Part shown: positions 1 through 6,715 of the stretch, piece after piece
Numbering within the stretch: the stretch's first letter is position 1
Layout of the letters: the number at the start of each line of letters is the position of its first letter
Origin: JANPPS01 sp031428635
Lineage (GTDB): Bacteria > Pseudomonadota > Alphaproteobacteria > Acetobacterales > Acetobacteraceae
Reading direction: 5' to 3'
NCBI GenBank assembly: GCA_031428635.1
Contig: JANPPS010000040.1
Location: 1-11,660, forward strand
Length of the DNA: 11,660 bases
Made by a program: the position numbers and the translations under genes
The notes under the pieces: model-generated
Told to the model about the DNA's origin: nothing
Seen by the model: only the letters and a program-made list of their open reading frames with translations
The model's database searches: none

Positions 1-18
1 TTTTCGGACCTTGATCCC

Positions 19-23
19 AGGAG
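19..23 (+). promoter_or_regulatory. Ribosome binding site of the SnoaL-like gene
   Basis: AGGAG lies 8 bases before the ATG at 32. It decides the start at 32 over the in-frame TTG at 11, which has no such site. Confidence 0.75.
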
Positions 24-31
24 CAAAGCTG

Positions 32-451
32 ATGAGCCAACAAGACAACCTGGCCACGAACACGAGGCTCGGCGAGGCCGTCAGCCACGGCGATTTCGCG
101 GCGTTCGACCAGATTTTCGCGCCCGGCGTGATCGACCACGACCCGGCGCCCGATCAGGGGCTGGGCCCGCAAGGGTTTAAGGCATTCTTCACCATGCTGC
201 GGTCCGCGTTCCCCGATCTCAGGGTGAGCGTCGATCGCTTGGTTCAGAACGAGACAGATGTCGCGATGGCCTATACTATCCATGGCACCCACAAGGGGGA
301 TTTCGCCGGCATCGCCCCGACGGGCAAAGCGATCACCGCACGCGGCGTGCAGGTCGCGCGGTTCGAGAATGGGCGCATCGTCGAGCGCTGGGGTAGCTCC
401 GACGAGCTCGGGATCCTGAAGCAGCTCGGCGCCAGGGTCGTTACCGGCTAA
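32..451 (+). CDS. SnoaL-like ester cyclase / polyketide-cyclase family protein
   Basis: This 139-residue protein matches the SnoaL-like fold, a small alpha+beta barrel of the NTF2 superfamily. Visible family features are an N-terminal helix followed by the HDP motif (H36), the segment FPDLRV (about residues 60-65), an HGTHKGDF stretch (84-91), the very typical GIAPTGK motif (93-99) and a C-terminal W120-D124 pair near ENGRIVERW. Length is normal for the family. No signal peptide or membrane segment is visible, so it should be cytosolic. Most stand-alone members have no assigned substrate, so no reaction is claimed. The start is supported by the AGGAG site. The gene is followed 18 bp later by a decayed flavoprotein gene on the same strand, which may once have been its operon partner. 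Confidence 0.85.
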   Translation: MSQQDNLATNTRLGEAVSHGDFAAFDQIFAPGVIDHDPAPDQGLGPQGFKAFFTMLRSAFPDLRVSVDRLVQNETDVAMAYTIHGTHKGDFAGIAPTGKAITARGVQVARFENGRIVERWGSSDELGILKQLGARVVTG

Positions 452-469
452 TCGGGGCGGAAGACTTCA

Positions 470-1022
470 TGCCTAACGATGACGCGGTCATCATCGGCAC
501 CGGCCAGGCCGCCGCTGTCGATGCGGCCTGGCCGGTGCCGGCATGACGGTGGCCATCATCGAGCGGGCGCTTGCATTGGGCGCGGCGCCTTCACGCATAC
601 CTCCTAAAACAATTTCGAGATCGTCGCGACGAACCTGCTCGGCGACGATCCGCGCCGGGTATGCGCGTGTCCCGGCCCACGCGCTCTACATTGACCCACC
701 GCTTGGCCGGGCCGGCATGACCGAGGTGGAGGTACACCAATCGAGGCGGCGTGTGCTGGTCGGCCAGCGTCCCATGACGCGTGTGCCGCGCGCCGTCGAG
801 AAGGGCGAGACGCGGGGCTTCAGGAAGGTGCTGGTGGACCGCGACACGGAGGGGATCCTGGGCGCGTCCATCCTGGGGCCCGGCGGCGACGAGGTGATCC
901 ACTGCGTGCTCGACCTGACACTTGCGAAGGCGCCGTACACCGTCCTTCAGCGCACGATGCACATCTACCCCACGGTATTGGAGCTTCTGCCGACGATTCT
1001 CGATGCGCTCCAACCTCTGTAA
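470..1022 (+). pseudogene. Remnant of MerA-like pyridine nucleotide-disulfide oxidoreductase
   Basis: This is debris of a class I flavin disulfide reductase (mercuric reductase / dihydrolipoamide dehydrogenase type). From ATG 470 it starts with a good FAD Rossmann motif (AVIIGTGQA, residues 6-14) but stops after about 24 codons. The next expected segment, MTVAIIERA, is in another frame at 543. A short piece (FEIVATNLL, about 614-640) is back in the first frame. From about 664 the frame of 543 gives a near-complete C-terminal dimerisation domain: ALYIDPPLGRAGMTE, then RRVLVGQRPMTRV, EILGASILG-like residues and HIYPTVLELLPT near the stop at 1020-1022. The redox-active Cys pair, the NAD domain and most of the FAD domain, some 300 residues, are missing. 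At least three frame changes and a large deletion make a functional product impossible. Assignment to the family is firm; the exact member is not. Confidence 0.85.
495..540. repeat. Perfect 18-bp inverted repeat with 10-nt spacer
   Basis: The arms CGGCACCGGCCAGGCCGC (495-512) and GCGGCCTGGCCGGTGCCG (523-540) are exact reverse complements, separated by CGCTGTCGAT. The left arm encodes part of the FAD-binding GTGQA segment of the decayed oxidoreductase. The right arm replaces residues that should follow it and sits at the first frame break. There is no T tract, so it is not a standard intrinsic terminator, although its RNA would fold strongly just downstream of the SnoaL-like gene. Confidence 0.9.
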
Positions 1023-1041
1023 GAGACCAGGCACTTTCCAG

Positions 1042-1307
1042 TTACGTGCGCTCGCAGGCTTTGTCTGTCATGCGATGGAACTCGACTTGGAACTGCACCG
1101 GTCCGAGCGCAGCGACCTCGTGCGGCACGCCCGGCCCGAGGCGCCTTTAGGATCGAGAACGCGCTCGGAAGGAGGGTCGAACACGCGGTAGAGCAGCCGG
1201 CCCTCCAGCACACGGATTAGCCCCCAGGTACCGGGCGGGGTGCGGTGTAAGCGGAGCAGTCCGGGCGGGACTGTCGCTTCGGTGAACACGGGCCTGCTGC
1301 GATAGGC
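1042..1307 (-). pseudogene. DUF1971 (YeaR/TehB-like) family protein, frameshifted
   Basis: Read on the minus strand, the segment gives RPVFTEATVPPGLLRLH, then GTWGLIRVLEGRLLYRV and SERVLDPK. These are typical of the small cupin-like DUF1971 family, of which E. coli YeaR and a domain linked to tellurite-resistance proteins are members. The C-terminal part VPHEVAALGPVQFQVEFHR is present and ends at a TAA (1042-1044), but in a different frame. The break lies between about 1128 and 1150. The true N-terminus is missing, because the upstream end is joined directly to a fragment resembling SdhB. With one frameshift and no start of its own, it is most likely dead. The family call is firm; function would be uncertain even for an intact member. 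Confidence 0.75.
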
Positions 1308-1450
1308 CTCGCCGGAATCCGGATCGTAGCGGTAGATCTCGAACGATTTGACGCGAACCGTGCCGGGTGGCGCTGGCCACGTCCTGCCTCGCCCGATGCG
1401 CGATTCCGGGCCACACCGAAGTTCTTCGGCAACGGAAACCGCTTGAGCAA
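1308..1450 (-). pseudogene. N-terminal fragment resembling succinate dehydrogenase iron-sulfur subunit
   Basis: On the minus strand, 1308-1352 encodes VKSFEIYRYDPDSGE. This closely resembles the start of the ferredoxin-like domain of bacterial SdhB. Just upstream, in another frame, lies LLKRFPLPKNFGV (about 1410-1450), which resembles the extreme N-terminus of alphaproteobacterial SdhB. That implies a frameshift between about 1360 and 1410. The match stops abruptly at about 1308, before any of the cysteines that bind the [2Fe-2S] cluster, and passes in frame into the DUF1971 remnant. It cannot be a working subunit. The VKSFEIYRYDPDSGE match is strong by eye; the N-terminal piece is more tentative. 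Confidence 0.6.
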
Positions 1451-1821
1451 GGTCGCGCCAGGGACCTGATTCGAGAATTCGATGATCGTTGTTTACCCTT
1501 TGCCTTGAAGTGGGGTCATGCGCCCCGTCGAGGCTATCCCACCTATTGTTCACGCGGAGTTGAGGTTCCGATTCCCCGAGTTTCCGGCAGCATCATCTGG
1601 AAGACAGCGACATGTGCTTGTCGGGCTCGCTGAATTCTTCGGAACTTTCTGTGGAGTAGCGGGTCTGTGGTGATAAGTGGAAGAGGCTCCGTGACGGTCA
1701 TCGAGGGCAGTTCTCGGCCGTGGCTAAGAGGGTTATTCGCAGTCGAGAGCACCCTCCTCAGTCAAGGGCCGGCCTTCACCCAATGGGGCGCCTCCGGCTC
1801 CCCTCAGCATCGGGAAATCCT
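1451..1821. other. Gap without a confident gene
   Basis: About 370 bp separate the SdhB-like fragment from the Rieske-FAD gene. A 51-codon plus-strand frame (ATG 1518 to TGA 1671-1673) contains LVGLAEFFGTF, which faintly recalls the first membrane helix of aquaporin-like channels, but nothing follows to confirm it. An upstream in-frame extension of the Rieske-FAD gene to GTG 1720 encodes a basic, unconserved-looking stretch and was not accepted as coding. No convincing promoter was found. Confidence 0.4.
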
Positions 1822-3399
1822 ATGAGCGAAGAAAAGCCCAAGCTGAGTGGGCCTGATCTCACGCAGGGCGTTGAACTCTCCACGATCCCGGACGGAACCA
1901 TGCTGCTCGGGCACGCGCGCGGCGAACCGGTGCTCCTTGCCCGGCGCGGCGACGAGGTGTTCGCGATCGGCGCCATCTGCACGCACTCCGGCGCTCCGCT
2001 CGAACAGGGGCTCCTCGTGGGCGATACGGTCCGATGCCCGTGGCATCATGCCTGCTTTGATTTGCGCACCGGCGAGGCGCTCCGGGCGCCCGCGCTGGAC
2101 CCGGTATCCCGTTGGGATGTCGAAGTGGTGCGCGACGTGGCGCGTGAGTTCACGCCGGTCGAGACGCCGGTCGGCGCCGTGTACGTCCGCGAGAAGCTGG
2201 AAAGGCTCGCGCCACAACCGCGGCCCGCATCAGCAAGCATCCCGGCATCCGTCGTCATCGTCGGCGGCGGCGGCGCGGGCAACGCGGCGGCCGAGATGCT
2301 TCGCCAGGAGGGCTTCTCGGGGCGCATTACCATGCTGAGCGCCGATGAGGCGCCGCCCTGTGATCGCACCAAGCTCTCGAAGGACTATCTTGCTGGAGTG
2401 GCAGACGAGCCCTCGATCCTTCTCCGCTTGCCCGGCTTCTACCGCGAGCATGACATCGACTTGAGGCTCGGGACTCGCGTGGCCGCGATCGACACGGCAA
2501 GCCGGCACGTCCAGCTCGCGGACGGCAGCCGGCATGGCTACGACGCGCTCCTGCTCGCCACGGGTTCGGAGCCGGTCCAACTAGACATCCCCGGCGCGGA
2601 CCTTCCGCACGTGCATTACCTACGGACCCTGGCGGATAGTCGCGCCCTGGTCGCCAAGGCTCTGGTGTCCAAACGCGCGGTGGTGATCGGCGCGAGCTTC
2701 ATCGGCCTGGAGGTGGCTGCCTCGCTGCGTGCCCGGAACCTCGATGTGCATGTGGTGGCGCCTGATGCCGTTCCGATGGAGCGCATCCTGGGGCCTGAAG
2801 CCGGGCAATTCGTCCGCAAGCTCCATGAAGACCACGGGGTGACGTTCCACCTCGGCACGACGGCCACCTCGATCGACGCGCAGGGCGTGACCCTGAAAAC
2901 CGGGGAACGCCTCGACGCCGATCTTGTCGTCGTCGGGATCGGCGTGCGGCCGTCAATTGCATTGGCGGAACAGGCAGGGCTCGCGATCGACCGCGGCGTG
3001 ACTGTGAACGAGTTTCTGGAGACGAGCGTGCCGGGCATCTTTGCCGTGGGCGACATCGCGCGCTGGCCGGACCCGCTCAGCGGCGAGCGTATCCGCGTCG
3101 AGCACTGGGTTGTCGCCGAGCGCCAGGGGCAGACGGCCGCGCGCAACATCCTGGGCCAGCGGGAGCGGTTCGAAGCCGTCCCGTTCTTCTGGACTATTCA
3201 ATACGATTTTGGCCTCAGCTACATCGGCCATGCCGAGCACTTCGACACGGCCGAGATTGCCGGATCGCTGGAGGCGCAGGACTGCGCAATCACCTACTCC
3301 CAGGCTGGCCAGAAGCGCGCCGTCGCCATCGTACAGCGCGACCTCGACGGTCTTCGCGCGGAGGTCGAGTTCGAACAAAAAATAGCCGTCGGCACGTGA
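1822..3399 (+). CDS. Rieske [2Fe-2S] / FAD-dependent NAD(P)H oxidoreductase (AIFM3-like)
   Basis: This 525-residue protein is a fusion of a Rieske domain and a rubredoxin-reductase/AIF-type flavoprotein. The Rieske cluster ligands are C53 and H55 (CTHSGAPL) and C72 and H75 (CPWHH). The FAD site is VVIVGGGGAG (144-153). An ATG motif lies at 247-249. The NAD(P)H Rossmann motif is VVIGASFIGLEVA (287-299). The second FAD motif is GIFAVGDIA (405-413). A C-terminal reductase-type domain fills the rest. All key residues are present and length is normal. It is presumably cytosolic and passes electrons from NAD(P)H through FAD to the Rieske cluster; the acceptor is unknown. ATG 1822 was chosen because a GGGA lies 6 bases upstream and conserved sequence begins soon after. 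The DUF488 gene follows 43 bp later, probably in one transcript. Confidence 0.92.
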   Translation: MSEEKPKLSGPDLTQGVELSTIPDGTMLLGHARGEPVLLARRGDEVFAIGAICTHSGAPLEQGLLVGDTVRCPWHHACFDLRTGEALRAPALDPVSRWDVEVVRDVAREFTPVETPVGAVYVREKLERLAPQPRPASASIPASVVIVGGGGAGNAAAEMLRQEGFSGRITMLSADEAPPCDRTKLSKDYLAGVADEPSILLRLPGFYREHDIDLRLGTRVAAIDTASRHVQLADGSRHGYDALLLATGSEPVQLDIPGADLPHVHYLRTLADSRALVAKALVSKRAVVIGASFIGLEVAASLRARNLDVHVVAPDAVPMERILGPEAGQFVRKLHEDHGVTFHLGTTATSIDAQGVTLKTGERLDADLVVVGIGVRPSIALAEQAGLAIDRGVTVNEFLETSVPGIFAVGDIARWPDPLSGERIRVEHWVVAERQGQTAARNILGQRERFEAVPFFWTIQYDFGLSYIGHAEHFDTAEIAGSLEAQDCAITYSQAGQKRAVAIVQRDLDGLRAEVEFEQKIAVGT

Positions 3400-3442
3400 G
3401 GAAGGTGACGAAGGCGCGGGCCTGCCCCACAGAGCGAAGCCA

Positions 3443-3811
3443 ATGAGCACGACACTCCCAGCGGGCAACGTCAGGCTGAAGCGAGCCTACGAGCCGCCCG
3501 TGGCCGAAGATGGCACCCGGATCCTGGTCGATCGGCTGTGGCCACGCGGGGTATCGAAGGCCCACGCCGCTCTGGCTCACTGGATGAAGGATCTGGCGCC
3601 CAGCACCGAACTGCGGAAATGGTTCGGACACGACCCGGCCCGTTGGGACGAGTTCCGCCGCCGCTATACCGAGGAGCTGCACCGAAACACTGAGTTGCTC
3701 AGCCAATTGCGCTCCCTTGCGCAACAGGGCCCGGTCACGTTGGTGTATTCGGCCCATGATGAGGTGCACAACGATGCGATCGTGCTGAGGGACCTACTGC
3801 TGAGACGGTGA
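3443..3811 (+). CDS. DUF488 family protein (YeaO-like)
   Basis: This 122-residue protein has the hallmarks of the DUF488 family: RILVDRLWPRG (26-36), the KDLAPSTELRKWFGHDP segment (49-65), a charged helix (FRRRYTEEL) and the C-terminal LVYSAHDEVHNDA motif (100-112). Length is typical. No signal peptide or membrane segment is visible. The biochemical role of this family is not established; E. coli YeaO is a member of unknown function. It lies 43 bp after the Rieske-FAD gene on the same strand with no terminator seen between them, so cotranscription is likely. The region after its stop is an insertion-sequence remnant, so it may have been the last gene of its operon before the element arrived. 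Confidence 0.9.
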   Translation: MSTTLPAGNVRLKRAYEPPVAEDGTRILVDRLWPRGVSKAHAALAHWMKDLAPSTELRKWFGHDPARWDEFRRRYTEELHRNTELLSQLRSLAQQGPVTLVYSAHDEVHNDAIVLRDLLLRR

Positions 3812-3831
3812 GCAGAGGTGGCCCGGGAAAG

Positions 3832-3844
3832 TCGGACAGTCCGA
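3832..3844. repeat. 13-bp perfect palindrome upstream of the IS remnant
   Basis: TCGGAC-A-GTCCGA is a perfect inverted repeat around a single central base. It lies 21 bp after the DUF488 stop and about 50 bp before the OrfA start. It may belong to the left end of the insertion sequence or to its upstream region; no matching right end was found in the window. Confidence 0.5.
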
Positions 3845-3894
3845 TTGGTGGCAGATCTGCCTGACAGCGGCGAGTATGCCGCGGAGCAGGGGCG

Positions 3895-4148
3895 ATGATG
3901 ACGAAGCGCACGCGGCGGACGCACAGTCCTGGTTTCAGGGTGAGAGTGGCTCTGGCGGCCCTCAAGGGCGAGAAGACACTGGCTGAATTGGCGAAGCTCT
4001 TTGACTTGCATCCTCACCAGATCACGGCCTGGAAGACGCAGTTGCAGGAGGGGGCCGTCGGGTTGTTTGGCCCGGGCGCTGCGGTGGAGAGGCAGTGCCT
4101 GTGGTTGATTTGAAACTGTTGCACGCGAAGATCGGAGAGCTGACGCTC
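3895..4148 (+). pseudogene. Truncated IS3-family transposase OrfA
   Basis: The first 60 or so residues (TKRTRRTHSPGFR, KGEKTLAELAKLFDLHP, ITAWKTQL) form the helix-turn-helix domain of IS3-type OrfA (HTH_Tnp_1), the part that binds the element's ends. The frame then breaks. At 4090-4091 two bases stand where a codon is expected, and the next frame continues with VPVVDLKLLHAKIGELTL, the usual start of the leucine-zipper region, up to about 4148. The unshifted frame stops at 4111-4113. After 4148 the similarity ends and the OrfB integrase (DDE domain) is absent. It is therefore an inactive fragment. ATG 3898 is an equally possible original start. The element group within IS3 cannot be settled from this piece. 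Confidence 0.85.
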
Positions 4149-4349
4149 AACTGGCCTGGTTTGTCACCGCCGTGCACATCGGCGCATGGCAGGCTCCCTC
4201 CGACTCGTGCTCGCCAAGTCTATCCGAACCGCACCGAGAGTGAGTCAGAGCCCCTTTTGGACGCCGATTGACACCCAGGCCTCAACCGCAACAGTTTTCA
4301 GCAAACGAAATGGGTGAGACCGGGTCTAGTTGGATTCCGACGCTCGGCT
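4149..4349. other. Non-coding stretch after the IS remnant
   Basis: No gene was recognised here. A short open stretch on the plus strand ends at a TGA near 4316 but matches nothing known to me. It may be further insertion-sequence or gene debris. Confidence 0.4.
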
Positions 4350-4379
4350 TTGAAGCGAACAAGTAGAAGCGGATATAGT
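4350..4379 (+). promoter_or_regulatory. Putative sigma-70-type promoter of the SDR gene
   Basis: TTGAAG (4350-4355) and TATAGT (4374-4379) are separated by 18 bases and lie 53 bp before the SDR start, in a locally AT-richer stretch. This is a plausible -35/-10 pair by eye. No operator is evident. Confidence 0.4.
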
Positions 4380-4420
4380 CTGCGCCCAGGCCTATCGTGA
4401 GGTGACAGGCAACCGATGAA

Positions 4421-4426
4421 AGGGGA
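4421..4426 (+). promoter_or_regulatory. Ribosome binding site of the SDR gene
   Basis: AGGGGA lies 6 bases before ATG 4433, a strong Shine-Dalgarno match that fixes the start. Confidence 0.75.
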
Positions 4427-4432
4427 ACCAGC

Positions 4433-5209
4433 ATGGGCGTCAAGCAGCTTTTCGATCTCACGGGCAAGACGGCCCTCATCACCGGTGGATCGCGCGGACT
4501 AGGCTTGCAGATCGCCGAGGCGCTGGGCGAGATGGGAGCCAGGCTCGCCCTCGTGTCGCGCAAACAGAATGAGCTGGACGAGGCGGTTCGCCACCTCGCG
4601 GGACAGGGCATCACCGCCACGGGCTACGTATGCGACCTGTCTTTACCCGACGCGGCCGAACCGTTGACGGAAAATGTGGCCGCCGCATTGGGCGGCATCG
4701 ACATTTTGGTCAACAACGCCGGGACGACCTGGGGCGCCCCCACGACCGACCATCCGTTCGAGGCGTGGCAGAAGGTGGTTGGCCTTAACATCACAGCTCC
4801 GTTTCTGCTGACGCAGGCCGTCGGCAAGCGGGTGATGATCCCGGCCAAGCGCGGAAAGATCGTCAACATCGCGTCGATCGCCGGACTGAAGGGCAATCGC
4901 CCAGGCTCGACGGCGACTATCGCCTACAACACCACCAAGGGCGGGCTGATCAGCTTCACCCGCGCACTTGCGACCGAGTGGGCACCGCACGGGATCACGG
5001 TCAACGCGATTGCTCCAGGGTTTTTCCCCAGTAAGATGACCCGCGGGACGCTCGATAGATATGGTGATGAGATCGCCGCGCGGACGCCGCTGGGCCGGAT
5101 TGGTAATTCGGAGGACCTGAAGGGACTGGCCGTCCTGCTCTCCTCGGCGGCATCGGACTGGATCACCGGCCAGACCATCGCTATCGACGGCGGTATCACG
5201 GCGTTATGA
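4433..5209 (+). CDS. SDR family oxidoreductase
   Basis: This 258-residue classical short-chain dehydrogenase/reductase has the cofactor motif TGGSRGLG (17-24), the NNAG motif (94-97) and the catalytic set N119, S148, Y165 and K169 (YNTTK). The C-terminal ITGQTIAIDGG (245-254) is typical of the FabG/gluconate 5-dehydrogenase branch. R42 after the second beta strand (LVSRK) would favour NADP(H), though this is only a guess. It should be a soluble NAD(P)-dependent alcohol or ketone oxidoreductase. The substrate cannot be read from the sequence; 3-oxoacyl reduction and sugar-acid oxidation are both common in this branch. It appears to be a single-gene unit with its own promoter and an intrinsic terminator, and converges on an aldo/keto reductase. 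All catalytic residues are intact. Confidence 0.92.
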   Translation: MGVKQLFDLTGKTALITGGSRGLGLQIAEALGEMGARLALVSRKQNELDEAVRHLAGQGITATGYVCDLSLPDAAEPLTENVAAALGGIDILVNNAGTTWGAPTTDHPFEAWQKVVGLNITAPFLLTQAVGKRVMIPAKRGKIVNIASIAGLKGNRPGSTATIAYNTTKGGLISFTRALATEWAPHGITVNAIAPGFFPSKMTRGTLDRYGDEIAARTPLGRIGNSEDLKGLAVLLSSAASDWITGQTIAIDGGITAL

Positions 5210-5248
5210 CGGCGCAAGACGCGACGGCTGCTGGCTGGAAGTAACCCG

Positions 5249-5267
5249 AGCCGTCGGACGGCTTTTT
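5249..5267 (+). terminator. Intrinsic terminator of the SDR gene
   Basis: AGCCGT-CGG-ACGGCT (5249-5263) forms a 6-bp stem with a 3-nt loop. With the last stem T it is followed by a run of five T, 40 bp after the SDR stop. Confidence 0.75.
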
Positions 5268-5285
5268 AGACCTCGTCGGTGCGCC

Positions 5286-5321
5286 CAGACCGGCTCCGCA
5301 TCGGTCGGTAGAGCCGGTCTG
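5286..5321. repeat. 11-bp inverted repeat between convergent genes
   Basis: CAGACCGGCTC (5286-5296) and GAGCCGGTCTG (5311-5321) are exact reverse complements with a 14-nt spacer. There is no T tract on either side. It lies 25 bp beyond the aldo/keto reductase stop and could aid termination or mRNA 3' protection for that gene, or act in both directions. Confidence 0.6.
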
Positions 5322-5345
5322 CGTCGTCAGTAGAGACGAACCAGA

Positions 5346-6326
5346 TTACTTGAACCCAGCGTTCGGCCGCGGCGTATACGGCATCTCGAGCGCGGAAATC
5401 TCCTCAACTGACAATCCTAGCGAGAGGGATGCCACCGCATCGTCGAGGTGCTGCGGCTTCGACGCGCCGACGATCGGCGCGGTGATGCCGGATTTCTGCA
5501 CGACCCAGGCGAGTGCAACCTGGGCACGCGTGACGCCGCGCCGTGCCGCGATATCTGCGACGGTTTGGACGATGCGGCGATCTGACTCGATATCGGCGGT
5601 GTACAGCGTCTTGCCGAATTCGTCCGTCTCCGTCCTGTTCGTCGGGGCATCCCAGTCCCGGGTCAGGCGGCCGCGGGCCAGCGGGCTCCAGGGCAGCACA
5701 GCGATGCCCTGATCTTGGCAGAGCGGCAGCATCTCCCGGTCTTCTTCGCGCTGTAGTAGATTGACGTGATTTTGCATGCTGACGAACTCGGTCCAGCCGT
5801 GTTGGCGCGACGTGAAGATGGCCTTCGCGAACTGCCACGCAAACATGGACGAGGCACCGATGTACCGCACCTTGCCGGCCTTCACGACATCATGCAGCGC
5901 CTCAAGCGTCTCCTCGATGGGGGTCGCCGGATCCCAGCGATGGATCTGGTACAGGTCAATCCAGTCCGTCCCGAGCCGCCGCAAACTGGCATCGACTTCC
6001 ATCATCACCGCCCGACGCGATAGCCCGCCGCCATTGGGTCCCGGGCGCATCCGGCCATTCAGCTTGGTCGCGATCACCAGGTCCTCGCGACGGGAGAAGT
6101 CACGAATGGCTCGGCCGACGATCTCTTCGGAGCAACCGTCGGAGTAGACGTTTGCGGTGTCGAAGAAGGTGATGCCCATTTCCAACGCTTTCTGCAGCAG
6201 CGGACGGCTGCTGGCCTCGTCCATCGTCCAGGCATGATTGCCGCGGTCGGAATCGCCGTAGGTCATGCAGCCAAGACAGATGCGGGACACCTCTAAGCCG
6301 GTGTTGCCAAGGCGAACGTATTCCAT
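5346..6326 (-). CDS. Aldo/keto reductase
   Basis: This 326-residue protein is an NADPH-dependent aldo/keto reductase with a TIM-barrel fold. The catalytic tetrad is complete: D56 and Y61 in FFDTANVYSDG, K88 in ATKLNG and H129 in QIHRWD. Other family signatures are EYVRLGNTGLEVSRICLG at the N-terminus, GCSEEIVGRAI (64-74), KVRYIGASSM and the cofactor-binding IVGASKPQHLDDA near the C-terminus. It resembles the YajO/Tas-like and potassium-channel-beta-like branch, whose members reduce varied aldehydes and ketones, so the substrate is open. ATG 6326 was chosen over ATG 6347 because GAAGGA lies 6 bases before it and the family sequence begins there. It faces the SDR gene and diverges from the CoA-pathway operon, so it is probably transcribed alone. 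Confidence 0.93.
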   Translation of the reverse strand: MEYVRLGNTGLEVSRICLGCMTYGDSDRGNHAWTMDEASSRPLLQKALEMGITFFDTANVYSDGCSEEIVGRAIRDFSRREDLVIATKLNGRMRPGPNGGGLSRRAVMMEVDASLRRLGTDWIDLYQIHRWDPATPIEETLEALHDVVKAGKVRYIGASSMFAWQFAKAIFTSRQHGWTEFVSMQNHVNLLQREEDREMLPLCQDQGIAVLPWSPLARGRLTRDWDAPTNRTETDEFGKTLYTADIESDRRIVQTVADIAARRGVTRAQVALAWVVQKSGITAPIVGASKPQHLDDAVASLSLGLSVEEISALEMPYTPRPNAGFK

Positions 6327-6332
6327 GGTGCT

Positions 6333-6338
6333 TCCTTC
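6333..6338 (-). promoter_or_regulatory. Ribosome binding site of the aldo/keto reductase
   Basis: On the minus strand GAAGGA lies 6 bases before ATG 6326 and overlaps the codons of the longer candidate start at 6347, which favours the shorter protein. Confidence 0.65.
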
Positions 6339-6704
6339 ATAACGCACGTCAGGCGACAGCGCTCGCTACAACCCACGGGGGCTTCGAGATCCGCGTTGCA
6401 GCTGCCAGGGTGCAAGCGGGCATACGTGATAATCAAAGCAGCCCGGGTCCGGGCTGAGGTGTCTATACAGGGTAGGCTGGCTTCGTCGAGGCACCGTTCC
6501 TGTTTCTATAAGTGGAACCTCTGCCGGTTGATGGGGTCTCCGTGGGTGCAGGGCGTGGCTGATGGAGGGCGTAGCCTGACCGCAGCGACGCCCCGGCGCT
6601 TAGCCCGCAAGCCTGCAAACCGCCTACTGAAACAGTGCCTCAATCCCAGTGACGTACCGGATTTGCCGTGGCTGACGCGCGCGCCTACCACTGCACACGC
6701 GGCC
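6339..6704. other. Divergent intergenic region
   Basis: This gap separates the minus-strand aldo/keto reductase from the plus-strand CoA-pathway operon and should hold promoters for both. A 107-codon plus-strand frame (6396-6719) looks unlike a protein (arginine- and alanine-rich, no family resemblance) and was not accepted. No convincing -35/-10 pair with correct spacing was found. The clearest structured element is the palindrome at 6439-6456. No regulator gene is present in the window. Confidence 0.5.
6439..6456. promoter_or_regulatory. 18-nt palindromic element, candidate operator or hairpin
   Basis: CAGCCCGG-GT-CCGGGCTG is a perfect 8-bp inverted repeat with a 2-nt centre, in the divergent region 260 bp before the enoyl-CoA hydratase start. 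Its symmetry suits a dimeric regulator. A GATAAT box (6428-6433) lies just upstream, without a well-spaced -35. Confidence 0.35.
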
Positions 6705-6715
6705 GGAGCTGATCC

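Noticed and set aside
1720..1821. N-terminal extension of the Rieske-FAD protein from GTG 1720
   Set aside because: The extra 34 residues are basic and unlike the family, and there is a better start with a ribosome binding site at 1822.
4282..4620. Minus-strand frame across the SDR start
   Set aside because: It lies antisense to a clear SDR gene and shows no recognisable motif.
6496..6518. GTTCC-N13-GGAAC inverted repeat around a TATAAG box
   Set aside because: Five-base arms with a free spacer are expected by chance in a 390-bp gap, and no -35 box stands at the right distance.
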